64,000 nt of DNA from an uncultured Paracoccaceae bacterium. GTDB lineage: Bacteria > Pseudomonadota > Alphaproteobacteria > Rhodobacterales > Rhodobacteraceae. Where the stretch lies: the NCBI GenBank assembly GCA_947488175.1, contig CANKYO010000004.1, positions 434,001 to 498,000 of the forward strand. The letters run 5' to 3'. How positions within the stretch are numbered: position 1 is the first letter of the stretch; each line of letters begins with the position of its first letter. Below, in pieces: positions 9,070 to 17,114 of this stretch. Both the position numbers and the translations under genes were made by a program. The notes below the pieces were generated by a model, which saw only the letters and a list, made by a program, of their open reading frames with translations, searched no databases and was not told the origin of the DNA.

Positions 9070-9588
9070 CTATCCCTCCCAGTTGGTCGACCAACGGATG
9101 GCGAGCGTTTCGCGGCTCGGGCTACCATCGCGAAAATCTGCGTTGGACATGCTGTCGTAGCTGATCGTCACTTTACTGCCGTTGTCAAACGTATAGCCAA
9201 TACCAAGTGCCGATCGAAATTGCAGAGTTCCATCAAGATCAGCGCCGTCACCTTGCATATAAAGGCCGGGCATCATCGAGGTTTCGATGAACAATGGGGT
9301 CTCGTAGACGTATTGGGTGCTCCATTTCCAGCCGATCCCGAACCATGCGGCCCCATCGGTTGTCAGCGAAAGGCCGTAAGTAGGGCGAAAGGGGCCGCGT
9401 CGACGATGGCTGTCGTAGCCAAGGTAGAACTCATTCGCACTCTGAAATTCATCAGATTGCAGTTGTCCCAGCTGATAAAGCACCTGTGGTTCTTGCTTTT
9501 CGGTATCAAGGCAACCGCTGGGGCAATCATTCAACGTCATATCTGTCAAACTCGTCAGCAGCCAGATTAGACCAAGTGTACCGTCCAT
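9070..9588 (-). CDS. PagL-like (lipid A deacylase/acyloxyacyl hydrolase family) outer-membrane protein, catalytic His missing
   Basis: The 172-residue product reads like the small beta-barrel lipid A 3-O-deacylase family: alternating strands, MPGLYMQGDG at about 106-115, then FRSALGIGYTFDNGSKVTIS at 124-143 and SNAD near 148. In PagL of Pseudomonas the catalytic residues are His126, Ser128 and Glu140. With the same spacing this protein has Ser146, Ser148 and Glu160, so Ser and Glu are kept but the His is replaced by an AGC serine codon. The N-terminus (MDGTLGLIWLLTSL) is a short, atypical signal. Probably an outer-membrane protein that is inactive or has an altered role. Family assignment is by motif reading. 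Confidence 0.6.
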   Translation of the reverse strand: MDGTLGLIWLLTSLTDMTLNDCPSGCLDTEKQEPQVLYQLGQLQSDEFQSANEFYLGYDSHRRRGPFRPTYGLSLTTDGAAWFGIGWKWSTQYVYETPLFIETSMMPGLYMQGDGADLDGTLQFRSALGIGYTFDNGSKVTISYDSMSNADFRDGSPSRETLAIRWSTNWEG

Positions 9589-10112
9589 GATGTCATCCTA
9601 TTTTTTGTGGCCCGGTGGAGCCTCCCGAAAGATGTACTAGGGCCAGATAAATCTAAGGCGCATATCTGTCTGCGACGGCGCAGCTAAACAAATGCCTTGA
9701 TTGAGCTCCCTAAGAAATGGCTTTTGAACTATCAGCTTACATCTTGTGTGTCTGCAACATAAGAGCAGGGTACAGCGCGTCAGTAGCCGCCACAACGGGC
9801 ATTTTCCTCGTGGTTGATGTATGCAGTGCCGCGAGGCAGACAACGTCTGGGCAGCCGAGACGGATTAAGATCTACTACACACGATAGCTCCCTATCGACA
9901 TGCTGCGAGCGGGTCGAGGGTCGGCAATTCTGGCCACTGGCACAACACCGGATCAGCCCTAACGCTGAGAACACTAGGCGGTCCGAACGCTATAGACTGA
10001 TCCGAGTTTGCAGTTTTGCAGTGTCCGCTTATTGCGCATAGCAGTCGTCAAAGCAAAGCGCAGCAGCAGTCAAAGTGCCATCTACACCACCTCAAACACC
10101 CGCCACAAACCC
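9589..10112. other. intergenic region without convincing gene
   Basis: About 520 bp separates the PagL-like gene from the porin gene. A short minus-strand frame (9780-9974) ends in CLPRGTAYINHEENARCGGY, which looks protein-like and cysteine-bearing, but its N-terminal half does not; it may be the decayed end of a small secreted protein. No RNA gene or clear promoter was seen. Confidence 0.3.
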
Positions 10113-10862
10113 CTAAAACCCGAACGTCACCCGGCGGCTCAGGACGATGCTTCCGGTCACCTGATCTTCTGACTGTGTAATTGGACTATTCGCTGCATCA
10201 TCACGCAATTGGTCATATTGCACCGTGCCGATCAAACCCCAATCGTCGTTGATCTGATAGGTTGCCTCGGCCTTCAGCCCCTGGCTGATGATGCCGCTAC
10301 CCGCATCATAGGCATCGAAAGCACTTGCACCGGCTTCGATCTCACTGACCCCAAAATAGGTCTGCGCATAATCATCGCTGCCCCACAGGACACGCGGCCC
10401 GGCGGCGATTGTGATCTGGTCTGTGGGACGATAGATGATGTCGCCCCCAATCTCGGCCACCAGCGATTCATGTCCCACGAAGCCGTAACGCACGTCGGCA
10501 AAGAGCTTGTAGCCCGGTTGCGCGAACCGCAGACCGCCGCCCAGTTCCAGCGACGGGTCAATATCCTCCAAGCCAGTCAACTCCGCATAGTCATCCGCGC
10601 TGCGTTCGCTGATGAACCGAACAGAGCCACCAAACCCAAAGCCGGTCCGATCTTCACCCCCCAAGGACAGACCACCGAACTGCAGACGTTCCAGCTTGAA
10701 GCTGCCGGTCACGCCCAGTTCATTGTCATCCGACCCAAAATATTCAGGAGATGATTCCGGACCGAGACCAAAATGAAAGCTGATGCCATTGCCGCCATCC
10801 TGCGCCAGCACAGGTTGGCTGGCGACCAGCGCGGTCATCACAAGGATCGTGCGAAATGTCAT
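10113..10862 (-). CDS. MipA/OmpV-family outer-membrane protein
   Basis: A 249-residue beta-barrel protein with a clear signal peptide (MTFRTILVMTALVASQPVLA, cleaved before QDGG). The mature start has the family signature of a glycine-rich strand followed by PEYFGSDDNE (about 38-47), then alternating amphipathic strands ending in the aromatic C-terminal RRVTFGF expected for BAM insertion. MipA/OmpV proteins are outer-membrane proteins, some scaffolding murein enzymes; the ligand here is unknown. Divergent from rlmJ, with 116 bp between. Confidence 0.85.
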   Translation of the reverse strand: MTFRTILVMTALVASQPVLAQDGGNGISFHFGLGPESSPEYFGSDDNELGVTGSFKLERLQFGGLSLGGEDRTGFGFGGSVRFISERSADDYAELTGLEDIDPSLELGGGLRFAQPGYKLFADVRYGFVGHESLVAEIGGDIIYRPTDQITIAAGPRVLWGSDDYAQTYFGVSEIEAGASAFDAYDAGSGIISQGLKAEATYQINDDWGLIGTVQYDQLRDDAANSPITQSEDQVTGSIVLSRRVTFGF

Positions 10863-10978
10863 CTTGGCCCCTCGCCATGTTTCAATCCCAAGGATAGGCC
10901 ACCTGACCCGGGCGACAACCCCCTTGGCGGTTCATCGCTTTATCGTTACCTCGCAGGGCAGACAGGCGGGGACAGCGG

Positions 10979-11770
10979 ATGCTTTCATATCAACACGGGT
11001 TTCATGCAGGCAATCTGGCGGATGTGCACAAACACAGCCTGCTGGCCTGGGTGCTGGCCTATATGACCGGCAAGGACAAACCGCTGACTTATCTGGAAAC
11101 CCATGCCGGGCGCGGGCTTTATGATTTGACCGACGCGGCGGCGCTCAAGACGGGTGAGGCCGCCAGAGGGATCGCCATCGCGCAGGACTGGTTCGCCGCC
11201 GACCACCCCTACCGCCAAGCCCTGTCGCGGATCCATGCCGCCCACGGGCCAGACGCCTATCCCGGTTCCCCCCTGATCGCGGCCGAACTTTTGCGCCCGA
11301 TGGACAATATCCACCTGTCCGAACTGCACCCGCAGGAATTTGCCGCCCTGCAAACCAACATGGCCCCTTATGGCGGCGTGATCCGCCAACGCGACGGATG
11401 GGACATGGCCCTGTCGCTTTGCCCACCGGACCCGCGCCGCGGCCTGCTGCTGATCGATCCATCATTCGAGGTGAAATCGGATTACCAGACCATCCCCAGA
11501 ACACTCGCCAATATCCACCGCAAATGGGGGGTGGGCGTGCTGATGCTGTGGTATCCGATCCTGACGGATGCACCCCACAAACCGATGATCGGCGCGCTGA
11601 AATCCGCGATCCCCGACAGTGTGGTGCACGAGGTACGCTTCCCCCCTGCCCGCCCCGGCCATCGCATGGTGGGCTCCGGTCTCTTCGTCGTGAACGCGCC
11701 TTATGGCTTCACGCAAGAGTGTGCGCGCGTGACCAAACTCTTCCAAGACAGGCTGTCAGGCACTAAGTAG
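10979..11770 (+). CDS. rlmJ: 23S rRNA (adenine-2030-N6)-methyltransferase RlmJ
   Basis: SAM-dependent methylation of A2030 in 23S rRNA. The 263 residues begin MLSYQHGFHAGNLADVHKH, the RlmJ N-terminal signature, followed by ETHAGRGLYDL (about 40-50, SAM site) and DPSFE at 160-164 in the place of the catalytic DPPY-type motif, then a HRMVGSG block near the end. Length is slightly under the 280 of E. coli RlmJ. It is followed five bases later by a TerB-like gene. Confidence 0.92.
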   Translation: MLSYQHGFHAGNLADVHKHSLLAWVLAYMTGKDKPLTYLETHAGRGLYDLTDAAALKTGEAARGIAIAQDWFAADHPYRQALSRIHAAHGPDAYPGSPLIAAELLRPMDNIHLSELHPQEFAALQTNMAPYGGVIRQRDGWDMALSLCPPDPRRGLLLIDPSFEVKSDYQTIPRTLANIHRKWGVGVLMLWYPILTDAPHKPMIGALKSAIPDSVVHEVRFPPARPGHRMVGSGLFVVNAPYGFTQECARVTKLFQDRLSGTK

Positions 11771-11775
11771 GGCAC

Positions 11776-12207
11776 ATGTTTACTGATCTCCTGCGGCGTC
11801 TGACCGCCCCCGAACCGCAAAAACTGCCCGATCCCGATGCCCGCCTCGCGCTTGGCGCGCTGCTGGTCCGGGTCGCACGATCCGATGGCGATTACGCCGA
11901 TGTCGAAATCGCCCAGATTGACCGTGCCCTGTCCGCCCGTTACGGTCTCAGCCCGTTCGAGGCCGCCAAGCTGCGCGCCGAATGTGAACAGCTTGAGGCC
12001 GAGGCCCCCGACACCGTCCGCTTTACCCGCGCGGTCAAGGATGCTGTCGATTACGACGACCGCGTCGCCGTGATCGAGGCGATGTGGTCCGTCGTCATGG
12101 CCGACGGCGTCCGGGAAGAGGAAGAGGACAGCATTATGCGCATGACGGCCTCACTGCTGGGCGTGTCCGATCAGGACAGCCACAAGGCAAGGCTGCGCAT
12201 TTCGTGA
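11776..12207 (+). CDS. TerB-family protein
   Basis: A 143-residue helical cytosolic protein matching the TerB/tellurite-resistance fold: conserved ALGALLVRVARSDGDYADVE near residues 24-43 and VMADGVREEEEDSIMRMTA near 112-130, the two acidic helix-turn motifs that bind divalent metal in TerB relatives. It probably forms a transcriptional unit with rlmJ upstream and overlaps the downstream gene by GTGA. No other ter genes are adjacent here; the other Ter/Tel-like genes of the window lie 50 kb away. Exact role unknown. Confidence 0.85.
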   Translation: MFTDLLRRLTAPEPQKLPDPDARLALGALLVRVARSDGDYADVEIAQIDRALSARYGLSPFEAAKLRAECEQLEAEAPDTVRFTRAVKDAVDYDDRVAVIEAMWSVVMADGVREEEEDSIMRMTASLLGVSDQDSHKARLRIS

Positions 12208-12956
12208 TCGCCAGCCTGCCGATGTACGCCACACCACGCACGGCAGCCGCCGATGCGCGATTCTGGGCCAGCGTCCGCGACGCCCTGCGCGCGCACGGTC
12301 AGCCAGCGCCCGACACGCTGACGCCCGCACCGGATGACCTGCTGACCCATTGGCGCGACCCGGCACTGGTGCTGTCGCAAACCTGCGGGCTGCCTTACCG
12401 GAAGGTTCTGCGCGATCACGTTACGCTGGTCGGCACCCCGGATTACGGGGTCGATGGCTGCCCGCCCGGCCACTATTGCAGCCTTGTGATCACCCGGTCG
12501 GACGATCCGCGCACCGATCTGGCGGCACTCACCCATGCCCGCTTTGCCTATAACGACGCGATGTCGCAATCCGGCTGGGCCGCGCTCGCGCTTGAGGCAC
12601 CTGATGTGCTGCAGGGGCCGCTGATCCAGACTGGCAGCCACCGCGCCTCGGCCGCGGCAGTCCGGATCGGGCAGGCCGATTTCGCCAGCATCGATGCGGT
12701 GACATGGCGGCACCTGTCGGCCAGCGGCGAGACATCCGGGCTGTCAATAATCCATCGCACCCGGCCAACGCCCGGCCTGCCCTACATCAGCGCCAAAGGG
12801 CGGGACGGCACCATGATCCGGCAGGCCGTCAGCACTGCAATCGCGGGCCTCTCCGCCGATGACCGCACCATATTGGGGCTTCGCGACATCATCGAGTTAT
12901 CGCCAGACGTGTATGATCTGCCCTTGCCGCCCTCTCCACAGGCAATCGGAACCTAA
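12204..12956 (+). CDS. PhnD-like phosphate/phosphonate binding-protein family member
   Basis: The 250-residue protein starts at a GTG whose last two bases open the TerB stop (GTGA), implying coupling; the frame upstream is open but overlaps TerB. It matches the periplasmic-binding-protein fold PF12974: SLPMY at the start, SQTCGLPYR (about residues 58-66), a CPPGHYCSLVI strand, FAYND for the hinge and TGSHRASAAAVRIGQADFA (about 155-173). No signal peptide precedes the domain, and no transporter partner is adjacent, so it may act as a cytosolic or orphan sensor. The ligand is not readable. Confidence 0.8.
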   Translation: MIASLPMYATPRTAAADARFWASVRDALRAHGQPAPDTLTPAPDDLLTHWRDPALVLSQTCGLPYRKVLRDHVTLVGTPDYGVDGCPPGHYCSLVITRSDDPRTDLAALTHARFAYNDAMSQSGWAALALEAPDVLQGPLIQTGSHRASAAAVRIGQADFASIDAVTWRHLSASGETSGLSIIHRTRPTPGLPYISAKGRDGTMIRQAVSTAIAGLSADDRTILGLRDIIELSPDVYDLPLPPSPQAIGT

Positions 12957-13040
12957 CGTTGGGTCAATGCACCGTGAACCGTTGCAAATGCCCCGAAAAT
13001 AAGCCCTACTGCCCGGCGGAGTAACAAGAAGCTGCCACAC

Positions 13041-13814
13041 GTGACCAATACCGCCCCTGTTATCGAAATCCGTGATCTGCATAAATCCTACGGGGCGCTT
13101 GAGGTGCTCAAGGGTGTGGATATCACGGCCCCCGCAGGGCATGTGGTGTCGCTGATCGGCTCATCCGGATCGGGCAAATCGACATTGCTGCGATGCGCCA
13201 ACCTGCTCGAAGACAGCCAGCAGGGCGATGTGATTTTCTGCGGCGAGCCGGTGAAATGGAAAGGCAGCGGGGCGGGGCGCCATCCGGGCGACCACGCCCA
13301 GATGATCCGCATCCGCACCAACCTGTCCATGGTGTTCCAGCAGTTCAATCTGTGGGCGCACATGACGATTCTGCAAAACGTGATGGAAGCCCCGGTAACG
13401 GTCCTGAAACGCGACAAGGCCGAGGTCGAGGCAGCAGCACGCAAATACCTCGACAAGGTGGGGATCGGCGACAAATGCGACGCATATCCGGCGCAATTGT
13501 CCGGCGGTCAGCAACAACGCGCCGCCATCGCGCGGGCACTTTGCATGGAACCCAAGGCACTGCTATTCGATGAACCCACCAGCGCCCTGGACCCGGAACT
13601 GGAACAGGAAGTCGTCAAGGTGATCAAGGATCTGGCCGCCGAAGGGCGCACCATGATCATCGTGACCCACGATATGCGGCTAGCCGGGGATGTCAGCGAC
13701 CACGTGGTCTTCCTGCATCAGGGCAAAATCGAAGAAGAAGGACCGCCCGAAACGCTGTTCGGGCAACCGAAAACTGAACGACTGCGCGGGTTTCTGTCCG
13801 CCACAGTCTCATAA
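13041..13814 (+). CDS. polar amino-acid/polyamine ABC transporter ATP-binding protein
   Basis: Nucleotide-binding subunit of a HisP/GlnQ-type importer. In 257 residues it has Walker A GSSGSGKST (40-48), Q-loop MVFQQFNLWAHMT, signature LSGGQQQR (153-160), Walker B LLFDEPT (174-180) and the H-loop VTHDM. The insertion VKWKGSGAGRHPGDHAQM (about 71-88) is typical of the histidine/opine subgroup. It is the first gene of a four-gene transporter set with the binding protein 25 bases downstream. Confidence 0.95.
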   Translation: MTNTAPVIEIRDLHKSYGALEVLKGVDITAPAGHVVSLIGSSGSGKSTLLRCANLLEDSQQGDVIFCGEPVKWKGSGAGRHPGDHAQMIRIRTNLSMVFQQFNLWAHMTILQNVMEAPVTVLKRDKAEVEAAARKYLDKVGIGDKCDAYPAQLSGGQQQRAAIARALCMEPKALLFDEPTSALDPELEQEVVKVIKDLAAEGRTMIIVTHDMRLAGDVSDHVVFLHQGKIEEEGPPETLFGQPKTERLRGFLSATVS

Positions 13815-13839
13815 GAACATCAAACTGGGAGTATACCTG

Positions 13840-14562
13840 ATGAAAAAACTGATCCTGACGACCGCACTGGCCCTTGTGGGCGGTATTGCCTTCGCCGACG
13901 CGCATTCCGTGGTGCGTCTGGGCACCGAAGGCGCCTACCCTCCGTACAACTTCATCAATGACGCTGGCGAAGTGGACGGGTTCGAACGCGAACTGGGGGA
14001 TGAACTTTGCGCGCGCGCCGAACTGACCTGTGAATGGGTCACCAACGAATGGGACAGCATCATCCCCAACCTCGTGTCCGGCAACTATGATGCAATCATG
14101 GCCGGCATGTCGGTCACGGATGAGCGCAAGGAAGTCATTGATTTCTCTGAACAATACACGCTGCCTGATCCGTCTGCATTCCTCGCCCTCGGCGATGTGG
14201 ATCTGGAAAACGGCGTTATCGCCGCCCAGTCCAGCACGATCCAGGCCAGCCACGTCGCCAGCATGACAGGTGCCACGCTTCTGGAATTCGCCACACCTGA
14301 CGAAACTATCGCCGCTGTGAAGAATGGAGAGGCCGACGCGGTTCTCGCCGACAAGGCGTTCCTGCTGCCCATCGCTGAATCCGACAGCGAACTGTCCGTC
14401 GTCGGTGACGATGTCCTGATTGGTGGCGGTATCGGTGTCGGCGTCCGGCAAAGCGACACGGAACTGCGCGACAAATTCAGCGCCGCCATCCTTTCAATGA
14501 AAGAAGACGGTTCGCTGAACGAACTGATCACCAAATGGTTGCCTGATTCAGCCACATTCTAA
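13840..14562 (+). CDS. family 3 periplasmic solute-binding protein
   Basis: Captures the substrate for the adjacent ABC importer. The 240-residue start at ATG 13840, preceded by TGGGAG, gives a signal peptide (MKKLILTTALALVGGIAFAD, cleavage near 19-20) and the SBP_bac_3 hallmarks RLGTEGAYPPYNFIN, GFERELGDELCARA, DAIMAGMSVTDERKEVIDFS and a C-terminal GVGVRQSD. The fold is that of lysine/arginine/ornithine- and histidine-binding proteins. A cationic or polyamine-related ligand is likely from the downstream catabolic genes (inference). Confidence 0.93.
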   Translation: MKKLILTTALALVGGIAFADAHSVVRLGTEGAYPPYNFINDAGEVDGFERELGDELCARAELTCEWVTNEWDSIIPNLVSGNYDAIMAGMSVTDERKEVIDFSEQYTLPDPSAFLALGDVDLENGVIAAQSSTIQASHVASMTGATLLEFATPDETIAAVKNGEADAVLADKAFLLPIAESDSELSVVGDDVLIGGGIGVGVRQSDTELRDKFSAAILSMKEDGSLNELITKWLPDSATF

Positions 14563-14571
14563 GACCTGTTC

Positions 14572-14600
14572 GAGGGGGCCTTGCGCCCCCTCATCTTCTT
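14572..14600 (+). terminator. attenuating hairpin after the binding-protein gene
   Basis: GAGGGGGC pairs with GCCCCCTC around a CTTGC loop, followed by a pyrimidine-rich ATCTTCTTT. Such hairpins between a binding-protein gene and its permease genes commonly lower permease relative to binding-protein expression; here the T tract is weak, so partial termination or mRNA-end protection is the likely effect. Confidence 0.6.
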
Positions 14601-14614
14601 TCCGGTGACCGCTT

Positions 14615-15499
14615 ATTTTCAGCTTCTGCTCAGATCCCGCCAGTCTTGAAGGCCTGCCATGGCTCAGCTGCTACCTGACCACGGGCAAGCATATGGCGAT
14701 GTATTGGGCGGTGGGCACAGTGCTGCTGCTGCTGGCGATCACCGCGCCGGTCGCACTCTTGTTCGGGTTCGGCGGGGCCTCTGCCGCGCGCAGCCACGTC
14801 GCCCCGCTGCGCTGGATCGGCAAGACCTATATCGCCATCGTGCGCGGCATCCCCGACATCGCATTCTTTCTGTTCTTCGTGATCGCGCTGGATCAGCTGT
14901 TCGAATATATCCGCCACAGCATCAAATGCCCCGACTGGACCGATGCGGTCTGGCAGGGCAGCGATTTCGTGGTCTGTTCCGCGGCAAAACTGCCCTTGGG
15001 CAACGCACCGCAATGGGTGCATGAAACCTACGGCTTCTTTCTGGCCGCGCTGACCTTCGCCATCGTTTTTGGCGCCTTTGCGGGCAACGTGCTGTTCGGG
15101 GCGATGCAGGCGGTCCCCCGCGGCCAGCTTGAAACGGCAGAGGCTTACGGCATGTCACGCCGCCAGACATTCTGGCGCGTGCTGGTGCCGCAAATGTGGG
15201 TCTACGCCCTGCCCGGCCTGTCGAACCTGTGGATGGTGCTGATCAAGGCCACACCCCTGCTGTTCCTGCTCGGCGTCGAAGACATCGTCTACTGGGCCCG
15301 CGAGCTGGGCGGGTCGAAACAACCCCAATTCACCGAATACCCGCATCCCGACTGGCGGATGTGGTACTTTCTGGCACTTCTGGTGTTCTATCTGTGTTTC
15401 ACAAAAGTCTCCGAAGTTGTGCTTGACCGGATCATGGCCCGCCTGACCCACGGACAAGCCACCGCCGCTGGCGAAGCCCAGCGAAAGGCAGCCGCATGA
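14615..15499 (+). CDS. ABC transporter permease (first of pair), probable ATT start
   Basis: Inner-membrane HisM/HisQ-type subunit. The first ATG (14693) leaves 268 residues, but protein-like sequence in the same frame extends upstream: from ATT 14615 it reads FSFCSDPASLEGLPWLSCYL then TTGKHM, resembling the conserved soluble N-terminus I recall for roseobacter homologues. GGTGA lies seven bases before that ATT, and no ATG, GTG or TTG exists in this extension before the in-frame TGA at 14606. About five membrane helices follow, with the ATPase-contact loop AEAYGMSRRQTFWRVLVPQM. Start is uncertain; the rest is sure. Confidence 0.85.
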   Translation: MFSFCSDPASLEGLPWLSCYLTTGKHMAMYWAVGTVLLLLAITAPVALLFGFGGASAARSHVAPLRWIGKTYIAIVRGIPDIAFFLFFVIALDQLFEYIRHSIKCPDWTDAVWQGSDFVVCSAAKLPLGNAPQWVHETYGFFLAALTFAIVFGAFAGNVLFGAMQAVPRGQLETAEAYGMSRRQTFWRVLVPQMWVYALPGLSNLWMVLIKATPLLFLLGVEDIVYWARELGGSKQPQFTEYPHPDWRMWYFLALLVFYLCFTKVSEVVLDRIMARLTHGQATAAGEAQRKAAA

Positions 15500-16302
15500 G
15501 CTGCTGGGAAACGATCATCGACTATGGCCTGCGCAGCCAAGGCATCGGCGAACGGCTCTTGCCGCGCTCTGACTTCACGCTCTGCCAGCAATTCACCCTG
15601 ATCGGCTCCGGCATGATCTGGAACATCTATTTCGGGTTCTTCGCCCTCGTCTCCGGCTTCTTCCTTGCCACAGCTGTCGCCCTTGGCAAGGCCGCCCGCA
15701 ACCCGCTGATCCGCAAACCATCCGAATGGTTCATCTTTGTCTTCCGCGGCTCACCACTCTTTATCCAGTTCTTCTTCGCCTATTTCCTGTTTCTCAGCCT
15801 CAAGGGGGTCTACCCGATCTTCAGCCCGCTCACCTCGGCCTGGGCGGGCGCGCTGGTGGTGCTGTTCCTGAACACCGCCGCCTACTCGGGCGAGATTTTC
15901 TACGGCGCCCTGCAATCCATTCCCAAAGGCGATACCGAAGCCGCTGACGCCTACGGACTGTCCGGCTGGACCCGGTTCCGCCGCGTGATCTGGCCCACCA
16001 TGCTGCGGCTGGCCTGGCCCGCCTACACGAACGAGGCGATCTTTCTCTTCCACGCGACCACGCTGGTCTTCTTCTCGGGCTTTCCGGCGCTGCAGCAACG
16101 GGGCGACGCGCTCTACTACGCGAACTACTTTGCCGATAAGACTTTCAACCCGTTCATCCCCTATCCGATCCTTGCGGGCTATTTCATCCTGCTGACGCTT
16201 GTTGTCATCGGGGTGTTCGGTCTGGTCAACAAACGCCTGAACCGGCACCTGCCGCAAGAGGCTCGCAAGCGGCTGAAGGTCCGGCCACAGATCATCCGGT
16301 AG
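15496..16302 (+). CDS. ABC transporter permease (second of pair)
   Basis: A 268-residue inner-membrane permease overlapping the first permease by ATGA. It begins with a soluble segment (MSCWETIIDYGLRSQGIGER), then about five helices, with the EAA-like cytosolic loop DTEAADAYGLSGWTRFRRVI that docks on the ATPase and FRGSPLFIQFFF in the membrane half. Completes an importer of the polar amino-acid uptake family with the two upstream subunits. Substrate inferred from context as an amine or basic amino acid. Confidence 0.93.
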   Translation: MSCWETIIDYGLRSQGIGERLLPRSDFTLCQQFTLIGSGMIWNIYFGFFALVSGFFLATAVALGKAARNPLIRKPSEWFIFVFRGSPLFIQFFFAYFLFLSLKGVYPIFSPLTSAWAGALVVLFLNTAAYSGEIFYGALQSIPKGDTEAADAYGLSGWTRFRRVIWPTMLRLAWPAYTNEAIFLFHATTLVFFSGFPALQQRGDALYYANYFADKTFNPFIPYPILAGYFILLTLVVIGVFGLVNKRLNRHLPQEARKRLKVRPQIIR

Positions 16303-16306
16303 CGCG

Positions 16307-16356
16307 CAGAATTTTCTGGAAAATTCTGACGGCACACGGATTTTCGCGAAAATCCG
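16307..16356. repeat. doublet of short perfect palindromes
   Basis: Two adjacent perfect inverted repeats: left arm CAGAATTTTC with a TG spacer (16307-16328) and left arm CGGATTTTC with a GC spacer (16337-16356). Both have a TTTC/GAAA core. They lie just after the permease stop codon. The same two-palindrome layout recurs at 23983-24035 and 55911-55958. No T tract follows. Confidence 0.7.
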
Positions 16357-16430
16357 TCCACCCCTCGCATCCGCTTGCGACAGGTCTGAAATCGGATTAG
16401 TTTTGCGCGACCTACAATCACGGTGACCCC

Positions 16431-17114
16431 ATGAAAATCGGCATATTGCAAACGGGCCATTCGCCGGACGCGCTAATGCCGCGCTATGGCGATTACGGGC
16501 AGTTTTTTGAAAAACTGCTGACGGGCAACGGCTTTGATTTCCAAACCTACAGCGTCGTCGACATGGCGTTTCCCGCCAGCATCACTGACCAAGATGGCTG
16601 GCTGATCACAGGTTCAAAGCATGGCGCTTACGAGGACCTGCCGTTCATCCCCCCGCTTGAGGATATGATCCGCGACATCTACGCCGCCGCCATCCCGCTG
16701 GTGGGCATCTGTTTTGGCCACCAGATCATCGCACAGGCCTTGGGTGGCAAGGTCGCCAAGTTTGATGGCGGCTGGGCGGTGGGTCGCCAGACCTATGACT
16801 GGAACGGCGAGACGATTGCGCTCAACGCCTGGCATCAGGATCAGGTCACCCACCGCCCTGCCGATGCGCAGGTTTGCGCCACCAACGCATTTTGCGAAAA
16901 TGCAGCGCTTGTCTATGGCAATCGCGCCTTTACGGTACAAGCGCATCCGGAGTTCAATTCTGCGTTCACAGCAGAACTGGCCGACATCCGGGGCGAAGGC
17001 GTTGTGCCTAAACCGTTGCTGGAAAACATGAGGGCTAATCTGGACAAACCTATCGACGACACCCGCATTGCCCTGCAAATCGCGCGGTTTTTCAAGGAAC
17101 GGAACGTAGCATGA
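16431..17114 (+). CDS. class I glutamine amidotransferase-like hydrolase (PuuD-like role)
   Basis: A 227-residue stand-alone amidotransferase domain: nucleophile Cys94 in VGICFGHQ, and His172/Glu174 in AQAHPEF complete the triad. It is closer in look to the GuaA/YfeJ type than to E. coli PuuD, but sits immediately upstream of a gamma-glutamylamine synthetase gene and overlaps it by ATGA, which suggests hydrolysis of a gamma-glutamyl amide such as gamma-glutamyl-GABA (inference). Cytosolic. Confidence 0.88.
   Translation: MKIGILQTGHSPDALMPRYGDYGQFFEKLLTGNGFDFQTYSVVDMAFPASITDQDGWLITGSKHGAYEDLPFIPPLEDMIRDIYAAAIPLVGICFGHQIIAQALGGKVAKFDGGWAVGRQTYDWNGETIALNAWHQDQVTHRPADAQVCATNAFCENAALVYGNRAFTVQAHPEFNSAFTAELADIRGEGVVPKPLLENMRANLDKPIDDTRIALQIARFFKERNVA

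Noticed and set aside
9780-9974. 64-codon minus-strand frame ending in a Cys-bearing tail
   Set aside because: Only the C-terminal 20 residues look protein-like; no start or ribosome-binding site, so kept only as a remark on the intergenic region.
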